The translations under genes were made by a program, and so were the position numbers. Below, piece by piece: positions 25,096-35,599 of a DNA stretch of 64,000 nucleotides. The notes under the pieces were generated by a model. It saw only the letters and a program-made list of their open reading frames with translations, ran no database searches and was not told where the DNA came from. This DNA is from Camillea tinctor (Eukaryota; Ascomycota; Sordariomycetes; Xylariales; Xylariaceae), in assembly GCA_022578605.1 (NCBI GenBank), contig MU394106.1, positions 4,310-68,309 of the forward strand. Direction: 5' to 3'. Positions within the stretch are counted from its first letter, which is position 1, and every line of letters starts with the position of its first letter.

Positions 25096-26456
25096 AGGAA
25101 TGGGACGCGTCGGAGTTATTAGGTCTTGGAAGGGTTTTTTGAGCATTAAGACATACTGACACAGGATTGAACTATACATATGTCAATGTTGGAGCAGATT
25201 GGTTGCATGGAACGGCGGCGTATAATTAGACATGGGAGGTTTCGGTCTTGATACAGGTTCGGATAGGACGAGGAACTAAGATATACCCAGAGACAGCATC
25301 GACATGCAACAACCGTTAACAGAACTCATTTTTATATCTCCATAGCAAAATTTGATGTCAGAATTATAGGGCCAGAAGGGGTTCTTCCTGTTCCCTCCTT
25401 TATCCTCCTCGTTTTTAAAAGTAAGATCAAAGTTATACCAATGACACCTTTATTAGAGTCATGTCAGGAAAAACTCTGGATAATAGGGACAAAATAGTTC
25501 ATACTTCAGGTTGACGCTGATCTCATCACTACGAATAGCGGAAATTACCGAAATGACTACTTCAACAAGTGAAAGCAAGCATTCATAGGTAAGTAATCAA
25601 GGACTTGACTGCCTAGTTTTGGAAAGATGTACTTTCGTAACAGTAAAAATGCTGACAGGCCTTGTAGTTCTCGAAACCGATTAGCGAGCTTACGGATCAG
25701 TTGAGCCTCCAACAATTCGGGGACTCTATATTGACGACCCAACCCATCTACTTGTAGAAGGGCTACAATTATCTCTCAGCCCTTAGACCCTTGTTTTCCG
25801 GGTACCATATTTGCGTAACACCACGGTAGCTTCAAACAAGCACTAGTTTATACAGCTTTGTTTCCCTTTCTTAGGGGCAACGTGAATAAGCTTACGGGCT
25901 TGACTAGACTCAAGGGAGACAGTTGAGGATACTTGAGGGGAACTATGTTTTTGTGGTGCTAGATTGCTGTGGGCAAAATACGCGTGACATTCCTCATGAG
26001 TTCCTCTCTTTTTCTTTGTGTGTGGTATCCGCAGACAGGGGTCATGCAGTCCTTAGTCCTATGTATAGATACAATGTTGAGGATGAGCACAACAGAGGGA
26101 GGAATCCCTAGCTTGATCGGCCGGATAGTAACGCATTCATGAAAAATGGAAAAAAGAACAAAAAAAGGGTTTGTTATAAACTGTAGGACTATTATGTTTG
26201 TTGCCTCTTCACGCCGGCCTTTGCTAGTCGCTAAAAAAATGGCTTGGGGCAGTTTTCCATCGTCCGGCGCATGCTTTTTATATCGAACCTAGTTACTATC
26301 ACTTGCTTCTTCTTCTTCTTCTTCTTCTTCTTCTTCTTCTACTACTACTACTACTATTTCTTTTTTTGTAAATACTGCCATGAAACAATACAAAAGGAAA
26401 ACTTTAGGTCTTGCGTTTGAATAGAGAGACCAAGCAACCGGATATCTACTTAGAAA
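25096..26456. other. Intergenic, nothing recognised
   Basis: This is the 3' region of the RBR gene and upstream region of the acidic-protein gene. It contains a compound trinucleotide repeat at 26306-26356. No gene or RNA was recognised. Confidence 0.6.
26306..26356. repeat. Compound (CTT)n(ACT)n microsatellite
   Basis: About eleven CTT units are followed by about five ACT units, ending 100 bases before the ATG at 26457, so it is probably in the promoter or 5' UTR of that gene. Confidence 0.9.
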
Positions 26457-27368
26457 ATGTCAAGTGACCCGGATTGGATCCCCTCTGTTTACATCACTAA
26501 TGACCAATCGAGCTACTACCAAGAGTCAGCCGTGAGCTCTGTTCCCGGTTATACCGCAGATACCTTCCACGATGATGTGGGAAATTCTCAGTATAAAAAC
26601 GAGCAGACTGCCGCCACTCTTTTCGACGAGATCCTGCTCGCAACCACCCAAGCACAAACTCAGAATATCAACCCCTTCGTCCCCCCTAGCACCATGGACG
26701 CTAGCTACAGCAACAATAATGCCTACCTCCTCCCCGACATGCCTTACTCATCTCCCACCAACTTCATCATCCCTGTTCCCACTCCTGTACCGCAGTGTCA
26801 CTCCTTGAACCAGCCCCAGCTTCAGAATCAGATCCAAACGGATAGGGACCAGGAACCAACCTTGAAGCTCGAAGATGAAGACTGGAAGTTCGAAGATGAA
26901 ACCTGGAATTTCGAAGATGAGGACGACGACCCCGAGGAGGAGCGGTGGGTATTCCACAGAAACGATCCCACCCTCAAGGTCACCGAGCCACAACCCAGAC
27001 CCAAGCGTGCCAGGTCCGAGTCCGAACCGGTATACATCTGGGTTGCGGAAGATCCAGGGCGGACGACTACCGGGGAGTGCCACCATCGGAAGAAGAGGCT
27101 ACGCTTAAGCGGGGGATCTGATGAAGGGGAAGGGAAGGGGAAGGAGATCGATCGGGGTGAGTTGGATGAGCGGGAGGCGAGCGTGGATCAGGGAACGGAG
27201 GAGGAAGGGGAAGAAGAATATGAAGAAGAATACTATTCCCCAACAGGGGGATGTAATTCATCACCATTGTCGTCGCCCTTGTCGAGCTCCGCACCCTCTG
27301 CCAAAGACAATAATGACGACCCAGGGGGAGAAATGAACGTAGTGTACGAGAACATAATGTGGGTCTAG
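26457..27368 (+). CDS. Acidic low-complexity protein, unknown function
   Basis: A single open frame of 303 codons from ATG 26457 (AAAATGTC context) to TAG. I do not recognise a family. The first 130 residues are rich in Ser, Asn, Gln, Pro and Tyr. Residues about 138-165 hold a repeated acidic-aromatic motif (DEDWKFEDE, then ETWNFEDEDDD), echoed by EERWVF. A basic patch follows (PRPKRARSE and HHRKKRLRL), which could be nuclear localisation signals. The C-terminal third is a very acidic Glu/Gly run, then Ser-rich. Composition suggests a disordered nuclear or regulatory protein, but that is inference. Codon third positions and the uninterrupted length support it as real. It is probably lineage-restricted. 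Confidence 0.6.
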   Translation: MSSDPDWIPSVYITNDQSSYYQESAVSSVPGYTADTFHDDVGNSQYKNEQTAATLFDEILLATTQAQTQNINPFVPPSTMDASYSNNNAYLLPDMPYSSPTNFIIPVPTPVPQCHSLNQPQLQNQIQTDRDQEPTLKLEDEDWKFEDETWNFEDEDDDPEEERWVFHRNDPTLKVTEPQPRPKRARSESEPVYIWVAEDPGRTTTGECHHRKKRLRLSGGSDEGEGKGKEIDRGELDEREASVDQGTEEEGEEEYEEEYYSPTGGCNSSPLSSPLSSSAPSAKDNNDDPGGEMNVVYENIMWV

Positions 27369-28600
27369 TAAAGGCAACACACCACCGTTCTCTTCATTAT
27401 CAACGGTTTTTTTTCTTCCTCCCAACAAGACCCTAGCCGACTCTATTGGTCTTGGGGAGGGGTTCCATCAAAAACACCTTGCTTCTATCCTTTCGAAATG
27501 TCGTCTTATTGCTTTGCCTCTACTCCTAAACGCCGCTTAGTCCTTCAAACCCTGACCTCTGGATATCCTTCCACCAAATTATAATTTTCTATCATTGCTA
27601 TTTACTATGGGAGACCCAGTAATATATAAGGGAATCGATAAAACCAGACGAGTGAGTTACCCATGTCCTGATTTACTCATTACCTGCTGACCACGAAAAC
27701 CAGAAATGACGGATGAACCGACATCGTAAACCTAGGGTGATACAACCGACATCTTATTTTAGTATTTCCTATTCTTGTGTGGGTTGATAACCTGGCGTTT
27801 TCGGTCATGAAACTTTGAGGGGGGGAAATATTTCAAAAAACAACAAAGAAACCGGTGTTCTAGTGTACATACTGTAGAGATCAAGAAAAAAAAGGATAAA
27901 GGGAACAAGCGTCATGATAAATACTTTAGATTTGAATTAGAGGGAAAAGACCTATTAGCATCGCCTCACATTGTGTTTATTTCACTTGGAATCTCTGAGC
28001 ATCGAAAGATATGCGCCTCTTTTTGTGACTAAAGCCAACTTAGGGGCTGTTACGACAGAGTGTTGAGCAATCCCGTTGTACCATCAGACAAAAGGTTCTC
28101 ACAATGACCAAGCAGTCGTTGTGGTTTAATTCTGTATTATATAGTTACCCTCCAACCAACCAACCAGGTTGGGGCGTAACAAGGACATGGCTCTTGCTAA
28201 TTCTTACCCATAGCCCAAGCCTAACCGGTGGCAATCACTAATACCTGAAAGATCATCGCAACATGTCAAGAGTTATCAGAGTAATCTTTTGCATTTCTAT
28301 TCCACAACCGGTTCACTTAAAATCGTGTACACGTACGTAGGTAAACTTTCAAATGCTCCCTTTTAATTCGCTGCAAATGCATAACTCCATACAAAAAATT
28401 GAACATATTATATCCCCTCGTGCCAAAAAAAGCAAATATAAAAGGGAAAAAAAGGAGTGAAAGGATACAAAGCAATTTCCCAATCTCTTTCCCTTTAATA
28501 GAAACATGTATCACGTGTAGATCGATACTATCATCCATCCATCTATCTTATCATCACAGATCATGGCCTTCAAAAATAAGTATTCCCCCTTTTTGTTTTC
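27369..28600. other. Convergent intergenic region, nothing recognised
   Basis: This lies between the 3' ends of the acidic-protein gene and FOX2. It is AT-rich with A runs (27830-27900, 28430-28460). Both genes' 3' UTRs should lie here. No other feature was seen. Confidence 0.6.
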
Positions 28601-31600
28601 TTACAACCTACCGCCTTTTCCATTGTCGACGAGCTCCGCCGCAGCGCCAGATATGGCCAACTTGCCGGTCTCCTTGACTCTCGTCTGGAAGATGATCTTG
28701 CCGCTGCCCTGCTTCCACATCTCGGTGATGAGGGTTTGGCCGGGGAGCACGGACCCGGCGAACCGGACCTTGATGTTCTTGTACTGGCCGAACGACTCGT
28801 ACACAGCTCTGCCAGCAATACCCATGAAACATAGGCCGTGCAGGATAGGCTCTTTGAAGCCGCCCATTTTGGCAAATTTGGGGTCGATGTGTAGGGGACT
28901 GGGAAGCGAAAGTCAGCATCAAAGCGTTCATTCAAAAAATTATAGGTCGAAACTCACTTGTAGTCACCACTGAGTCGGTAAATGGCCGCCTGTTCTGGGG
29001 TTGTCTTCGCCTCGACCATTACGTCAGGGAGTCTCTTGGGCGGGACGTTAGGGGCGGTAGCAGCACCGCGGTCAGAGGGCCTCTTCTGGCCGTCGAACCC
29101 ACCACATCCTCGGAGGAAGATGGTAGACTCGTTGTAAAACAGCTCTTCGCCAGTCGCGGCATTGACAGTCGTGACACCGTACTTCAGAATGGCGGCTGAA
29201 CCCTTGTCGACAACCTCAATCAACTTGGGATAGTTCTTGGTCTTGGCTGCTGTCGGAATAGGGTACTTCTTGACCTCGAGATATTGCTCTCCGTGAAGGA
29301 GCATCATGGGCGAGAAGTTGGGGACCACTTCATCCATGTTGAATGGCATGTCTACTTCAAACTGGGGAATGACACCATAGGTGGGAAGCACTTGAAAGTT
29401 CTCATGCCCCTCAAACACATAGGCTAGATCTGTACGCTTGGCGCCAACACCTAGGTTGTAGAGCATGCTATCTCGTTCCGTGTAGCTAAATTCGGTCGGC
29501 TGCGATTGTGTGGACTTGGCCTTGGCTTGAGCATCGAGATACTGGTTGCCGTGGCTCACCGGCGCCGGAGACGCCTTAGGCGCTGGCACTAAGGCTTGTG
29601 ATGACCCCGATCCCTGCAAAACAAAATAAGTCAACAATGGAACATAGATGTTGTTACTAATCTAATACATAGTGTATATATACAATGAGATCTGAATATC
29701 AAGGAAAGACAAATGCTCATACTTTGGATGCTCCCCGCTTGTTCTGCATATTCGCCATCACCTTCTCTACTGAGGATGATGTCTTCTCTGGGTTATCCGC
29801 CCGGCCGTCCTCGAAATTAACGATCTGGGCCCAGTTCTTGGCAACCTCTTCGGGGACCAATTTGACATCAACTGGGAAACCAACACCGCCAGACCGTTGC
29901 CATCTCGTCTGACCGCACCAACCGCTGCCAACCTCATACAAACCGCCGGAGGGCTTCTTGGGCACTTTGTCACTGCAGAGGGCGAGAACAAGGGGAGCAA
30001 TGTAATCAGGCTTGAAGGCTTGTACAAGCTCCTCAGGAAGGATGGTAGCTGTCATGGCGGTTCCGGCATTAGGGGCGATGGTGTTACAGTAGATGTTGTA
30101 CTTGGCACCCTCGAGGGCAATTGTGCGGGAGAAGCCGAGGATACCGCATTTCTGGAGACTTTGTTAGTATTGTACGATCAAGCGCATATGCTATATATCA
30201 ACCTACCGCTGCAGCATAGTTAGCCTGTCCAAAGTTGCCGTAGATACCACTAGTCGAAGTGGTGTTCACGATGCGTCCATACTTCTGCTTCAAGAAGTAA
30301 GGCCATGCGGCCTTGGTAATCTTGTAAGTACTTCGCAGGTGGACGTTCATGACAGGGTCCCAGAGGCTGTCATCCATGTTGGTAAAGGCCTTGTCTCGCA
30401 GGATGCCGGCATTGTTGATAATAATATCAATTCGGCCAAAGGCATCGATAGCACCCTTGACAACCTTCTCACCCTCCTCAGAGGATGCTTTAACACCCAC
30501 AGCCTTACCACCCAGCTTTTTAATCTCATCAACGACGGTGTCAGGGTTCGCTAGGTCGTTGACAACGACGGAGGCACCATGCTTAGCAAAGGCAAGACAG
30601 TAGGCACGTCCAATACCTGCGCCACCGCCAGTAACCAAGGCAACACGGCCGGTGAAGTCTAACTTCTCACCCTGCTCATTCGGACCCATCTTCATGGATT
30701 CCTCCAGGAGGCTCATAAAATCATTGGGTCCAGTGGGGTACTGAGGATTCGAGAAGTCGGTGACCTTGTCCCACTTTTTGAGGATAGCGCCAGGGGTATA
30801 GCTGTCGTCCGCCTTGAGCAGCAGACCACTGGATCTCTCCCATCTCAGCTTAGCAACGTGACCGCCACCAGCCTCGAAAATGCCACCGTTCTCACTGGTG
30901 TTGTTCTTGTGGACTAAAACAGCCACAAGTGGGACAACCCACTCGGGCTTGAGGTTTTCCAGCATATCAGGGGGCATAATGGTCTCGGTCATGCGGCTCG
31001 CAGCAATAGGAGCGATGACATTGCAGATAATGTTGTACTTGGCACCCTCTTTGGCCAGCGTCTCTGTGAACCCGACCATGGCTAACTTGGCGGCCGAATA
31101 GTTGGCCTGGCCGAAGTTGCCGAACAGGCCCGCAGCAGATGCCGTGTTGATAACGCGACCGTACTTCTGCTTCCGGAAATGCGGCCAAGCTGCACGAGTG
31201 CACTTGTATGCGCCCTTGACGTGTACCTTCATCAACAGGTCCCAGTCCTGGTCGGTCATGTTCTTGAAACTGACGTCTCGCAGGATACCGGCGTTGTTGA
31301 TGAGCACGTCGACTCGGCCGAAGGCTTTGACGGCCGTGTCGATGATTCTATCGCCATTCTCGACGCTGTCGTAGTTGGCGACAGCTTGGCCGCCAGCGGC
31401 TTTGATCTCGTTAACGACTACATCGGCGGCCTAAGGTGAAATCGAGCATGTGTAATTAGCATGATGGTTTATTTTTTTTTAGACGATGTGGTTTTTTCGT
31501 TACCTTTGTTGAGTTGCCCTCTCCTTTAAAGGAGCCACCGAGATCGTTGACGACAACCTTGGCTCCCCTCGAGCCGAAAAAGGTGGCATAGGCCTTTCCC

Positions 31601-31662
31601 AAACCACCTCCAGCTCCGGTGACAACGACGACCTGGTCGTCGTAGCGCAATTCGCCGGCCAT
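28601..31662 (-). CDS. FOX2: Peroxisomal multifunctional enzyme type 2
   Basis: Five exons (31662-31504, 31430-30207, 30151-29723, 29613-28958, 28898-28601) give 921 aa. This is the fungal beta-oxidation enzyme that hydrates trans-2-enoyl-CoA to (3R)-hydroxyacyl-CoA and oxidises it to 3-ketoacyl-CoA in peroxisomes. Two short-chain dehydrogenase domains come first: TGAGGGLG at 15-22 with the YSAAK active site at 164-168, then TGGGAGIG from about 320 with YAAAK at 458-462. Each has an NNAGILRD motif. A linker follows, then a hot-dog hydratase-2 domain with GDYNPLHIDP at about 821-830 carrying the catalytic Asp/His. There is no SCP2 domain, as in other fungi. Splice joins fall inside highly conserved motifs, which confirms them. 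The C-terminus ends G-R-L, only weakly like a PTS1 (normally S/A/C-K/R/H-L). CCGAGG boxes lie upstream. Confidence 0.96.
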
Positions 31663-31939
31663 GGTGTTTGGACAACAAAAAGCTCGTGATTGGGAGGAGG
31701 GGGGTATACCGAAGGAGGATGTGATGGAGTATTACTGTTGTTTATTTACAACACGATTGGTATAGAAAAAACACGGAATGCAGAAAGGGGAAATATATAG
31801 GTGGTCGCGGGAGGTGGATGGGTTAAAGAAAAACAGATGGGGATTATACTGGGGGGCACTGAATGGAGTGGATGAGGTAAAGATTCCTATTAGTTGTCAA
31901 GGACTGCAGATGCCGCCTTTTGATCTCATCCAACTTCAG

Positions 31940-31945
31940 CCGAGG
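31940..31945. promoter_or_regulatory. CCGAGG box upstream of FOX2
   Basis: CCGAGG (reverse complement CCTCGG) lies 278 bp upstream of the FOX2 ATG. CCTCGG is the known core bound by the FarA/FarB-type fatty-acid regulators of filamentous fungi. A hexamer alone is weak evidence, but a second copy lies 33 bp away. Confidence 0.4.
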
Positions 31946-31972
31946 CAGCTTTACGGCAGGTCCCTAGGAATG

Positions 31973-31978
31973 CCGAGG
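31973..31978. promoter_or_regulatory. CCGAGG box upstream of FOX2
   Basis: This is the second CCGAGG, in the same orientation as the first and 311 bp upstream of the FOX2 ATG. A third, inverted copy (CCTCGG) is at 32603-32608, much further off. The role is inferred from the gene's function. Confidence 0.4.
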
Positions 31979-33984
31979 GGCGCCTGAAGTCTCCACTATA
32001 CTGTGTTCTATCCCCCATCTGGTTAGTGCCTATCCGGGGCCGGTTCTAGCGTATGTAGTAGGTACGTGGTGTGTGGTGAAGCGAGAAAAAAAAAATCACA
32101 TGTCAAGCTTTGTTGTCAGTGTGGTTATGAGGTCATGCGTATGACATGTACATTACCTACGAAAGTGTTGGCTCCAGTCTATACCATACTCAAACTTCTC
32201 CTTCTTTTTGATTTTTATTTGGTCTGATTAGTCTGTCCTAGCTGAAGATCGAATCAGTGTCACATTTCAATATGATCAATAAATATCACATGAGGCTCAA
32301 CTGATTACTTACTTACATATGTAGTAGATGTAAGTAAGTACCTAACCTAGGTATGTACACAGCTGAAAGGTTTCGGCTAATTGGAATTAAGCAGGGAATT
32401 TCTTGCAGGGAAAAGGAAAGAGAGAGAAAAAGAAAAAAGAAAACAATGCGCATGCCCCAGGTGTTCATGTAAATCATTTAGTTCACAGCCAATTAACTGA
32501 GACAGTATGGATATATCCAGGTCAGCAAGTTACTATATCTATTCCAAACAAAGCAAAGCAAAACAAAACAAAACAAAAAACCATATGGCGAGCTGCGTTT
32601 CGCCTCGGCGAGATATTTCAAACCTCGTTGATAAATACGAGCTTTAAACGTTCTATTATATGTAATGACAGGAATGTCTACCTATAGATCTTAAACCTCG
32701 CAACTTGAATTGGAGTTACCCCGAACACTAGGTTAGGTACTTGTTTCCCCGCAAACTCTCTCCGCACTCTACAGTAGTAGGCCACCTCCGACTCTAACTT
32801 ATCTAGTGTCTACTATAAGTGATTTACTAATGTACATACGTACGTACCAGAGGTTCATGCCCATGTAGCCTATGCCCGCTACGGGTAACTAGCCTGGAGT
32901 TTACTTACATATGTAGTACCTATGTAGTCATCTACTTAGTTGCCGAGCTACTATATATATGGAAAATAAAGAACCCACCGAATAACCGAGGGACCAATCT
33001 CAGTCCCTCCTTTTATCTCATTCCATGTTCTTACATGCCTAGTAGTAATTTACGCAAGAACTGCGACCTTTGAGGGTACCTGTAGGCTGATTATACGTAT
33101 ATCAGAATGGTTAGGACTAGTTTGATGTTAACTGTGTACAACCTCTCTAGTACTAGTTGATAAGATTAATTCCTGAACTTTTTAAACTCTTACGAATATA
33201 AGATACATTGGGAATACCTAAAACCTCAATATTACATGTAACTGCCTTACCTAGATACATGTGCGAAGTCCAACGGTACATACTTGTGTCTATAGTGACT
33301 TCAGCTACTTCGAATAGGTAGTAGGTAGTCTTTGCTTAGTAAATTAAACTTGTCCAAGGTCAATAAGCGTTTTAATTCCACCTATACATCCAACTTAACC
33401 ACACATGTGAACATTCATTCATATACCATACCTAAGCCAGTTTTAGATAAAATTTTAAACAAATACAATTCATCTTGTAAGTGACTGGTGTATATAGAGA
33501 TGTGCAAAGCCTGATATACCAAGCACCTATATCCATTCAAGAGGACTAACTTGATTATTCATCTAATGGCCGCCCTATGGACTAAGCAGATACATACTAG
33601 GTACCCCACAGTCGGTAATTCCTTTACCCTCACCTCGCTGTAAATGGCCTCAACCATTGAAGTTGCCTCCTCTTATAATGAATCCTGGACAACTTCCACC
33701 AACTATATTCTACATGCGAATATCTTCCATATTTATGCCTCTAGTTTCAGTTGAGACAGATCTTAGTTCTTAGATAAACTCACAACTCACCCTTATGTAT
33801 TTGCAGGTCACATTAGATTCATCATAATACTTTTAAGCGGACCATCGGCACTATCTGTAAGCGTCTACTACTAGGATCGTAATTCTCACGAGAACGACCT
33901 CAAGTTTATATACTCCTCTGTCTTTTCATACAGATTCCAAATACACCCCACGCCTTAAAAATCCCCCCTCTTCAGCACTCAACA

Positions 33985-35224
33985 ATGTCCGACCCGGCAG
34001 CCCCTCCGGCAATCATCGACGACAAGAGCCCAATCTGCATCCCGTTCATTTTATCGCAGCTCCGGGAGCACCAAGCCCGAGTCCGCAACGACGGCGACGG
34101 CGACATAAATAAACCCTTCATCATCGGTCTCAACGGTGTCCAGGGCGTAGGCAAGACGACGCTGGTGCGCGCCCTCGCGACCGCCCTGCGGCGCGATGAA
34201 GGTCTCGAGACTCTCGTCTGCAGCATCGACGACTTCTACCTCCGCCGCGCCGACCAGGAGGCACTGGCGCGCGCGCACCCGGACAATCAGCTGATTCAGG
34301 TCCGGGGTGAGCCGGGTATGTTTTTTTTTTTAAAAAAAAAGAAAAGAAGAAAAACACCTATCGAAAGCTTCATCCATCCCCCCCCCTTTTTTTTTTCTCT
34401 CTTCTCACCACACCCTCATCTCATAACCTCCCCCCCTTTTAAAGCATCTACGAAGAACCCCCTTCCGTTCACTTCCACACTTCCCCTCATGTCTCAAAGA
34501 ACATCATCATGTATATATATACTCGCACGATATAATCGCCCTATCTACACACAAAATATATACAATAAACCAAGTAGAATCAAAAAAAAAAAAGAATCCT
34601 CGTTTCCTCTAACCAGACCCCAAACCAGGGACCCACGACATCCCCCTCCTGCGCGCCTTCTTCGCCTCCCTCCTCACCGGGCGCCCCGCCCAAGTCCCCT
34701 CCTACGACAAGTCGCTGCACAACGGGCGCGGGGACCGGGCTCCCCCCTCGACCTGGACGGCAGTCAACGGGGCAGGGCAGCCGCAGGTGCAAGTCGTCAT
34801 TTTTGAGGGGTGGTGCGTGGGGTTCCGGGCGGTGAGCAGCGCGGAGGTGCTCGCGCGGCGTGACGAGGGCCCGAGCCGCACGCTGCGGCGGCACGCGCCG
34901 GAGCATCTGCTGTTCGTCAACGAGGCCCTGCGCGCGTACGACGGCGCGGCGACCGACCTGTTCGACGCGTTCATCCACGTCGACGCCGAGGACCTGGGGT
35001 GGGTGTACGACTGGCGGGTGGAGCAGGAGGGGGCGCTGCGGCGGGAGAAGGGGGCGGGCATGTCGGACGCGGAGGTGGTGGCTTTCGTCGATGCTTACTA
35101 CCCGGCGTACGAGCTGTTCACGGACAAGCTGCGGGCGGGCCTGTTCCCGGCCGATCGGCCGGGGCGTCACTTGCGGCTGGTGGTGGACAAGGATAGGAGG
35201 GTGAAGCAGAAAATCATCATTTGA
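33985..35224 (+). CDS. P-loop kinase, Tda10 / glycerate-kinase-like
   Basis: Two exons, 33985-34315 and 34629-35224, are joined across a 313-bp intron (GTATGT...CCAG), giving 308 aa. Exon 1 has Walker A GVQGVGKTT (about 51-59) and SIDDFYL (80-86). Exon 2 has FEGWCVGF (about 169-176), YDGAATDLFDAFIHV, and a C-terminal WRVEQE...YYPAYE region. These match the yeast Tda10/YGR205W family, related to plant D-glycerate 3-kinase and to uridine/pantothenate kinases. The biochemical substrate in fungi is not settled, so 'kinase-like' is safest. The exon join restores G-T-H-D. The reading frame happens to stay open through most of the intron, but retention would shift frame. Exon 2 is markedly GC-rich, which creates long false frames on both strands. 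The intron contains poly-C and T runs. Confidence 0.88.
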
Positions 35225-35599
35225 AAAATTAAAATAAAATAGAATAAAAAAGCGAAGAACAAAATAGCAGTAGCGAAATAAAACTTGCGATAAAAAGAAG
35301 AGCAAAGTTTTCTGGGTATCTTACCAAAGCTACCTGTTACTCCTGATGCTGCCTGCCATTCGCTTCCTCTTTTCCCTCCCTCCCTCATATAACTTCGCCC
35401 ATCATCCTGTAATAGCAAGAGCATACACAACCTTAACTCCAGCTAACATGTTCTAATCATAACAATCATGGTGACCTCGCAGCAGCGGACAGCAAACAGC
35501 CTCCCCGGCTTAGGACCTAGCCGGTTCTTATATGCATACTTATATATATGTAAATCCTCGAAAGAAAACCCTCCAGTTGGAGCCCGTGCAGCATGCTCA
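35225..35599. other. Convergent intergenic, 375 bp
   Basis: This lies between the 3' ends of the Tda10-like kinase and the ECM11-domain gene. An A-rich stretch follows the kinase stop codon (35224-35300). No other feature was seen. Confidence 0.6.

Larger units (their letters stand above)
31663..33984. other. Divergent intergenic region (FOX2 / kinase)
   Basis: This 2.3-kb region holds the promoters of FOX2 (minus) and the Tda10-like kinase (plus). It contains three CCTCGG/CCGAGG hexamers (31940, 31973, 32603), many ACCTA/TAGGT motifs between 32300 and 33600, and A-rich runs near 32400-32580. No coding pattern was seen. The frame at 31778-31987 is unconvincing. Confidence 0.6.

Noticed and set aside
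34580..35305. 241-codon frame on the minus strand opposite the Tda10-like kinase, plus other long frames at 34702-35204.
   Set aside because: These are GC-rich shadows of exon 2 of the kinase. They have Arg/Pro-rich composition with no domain.
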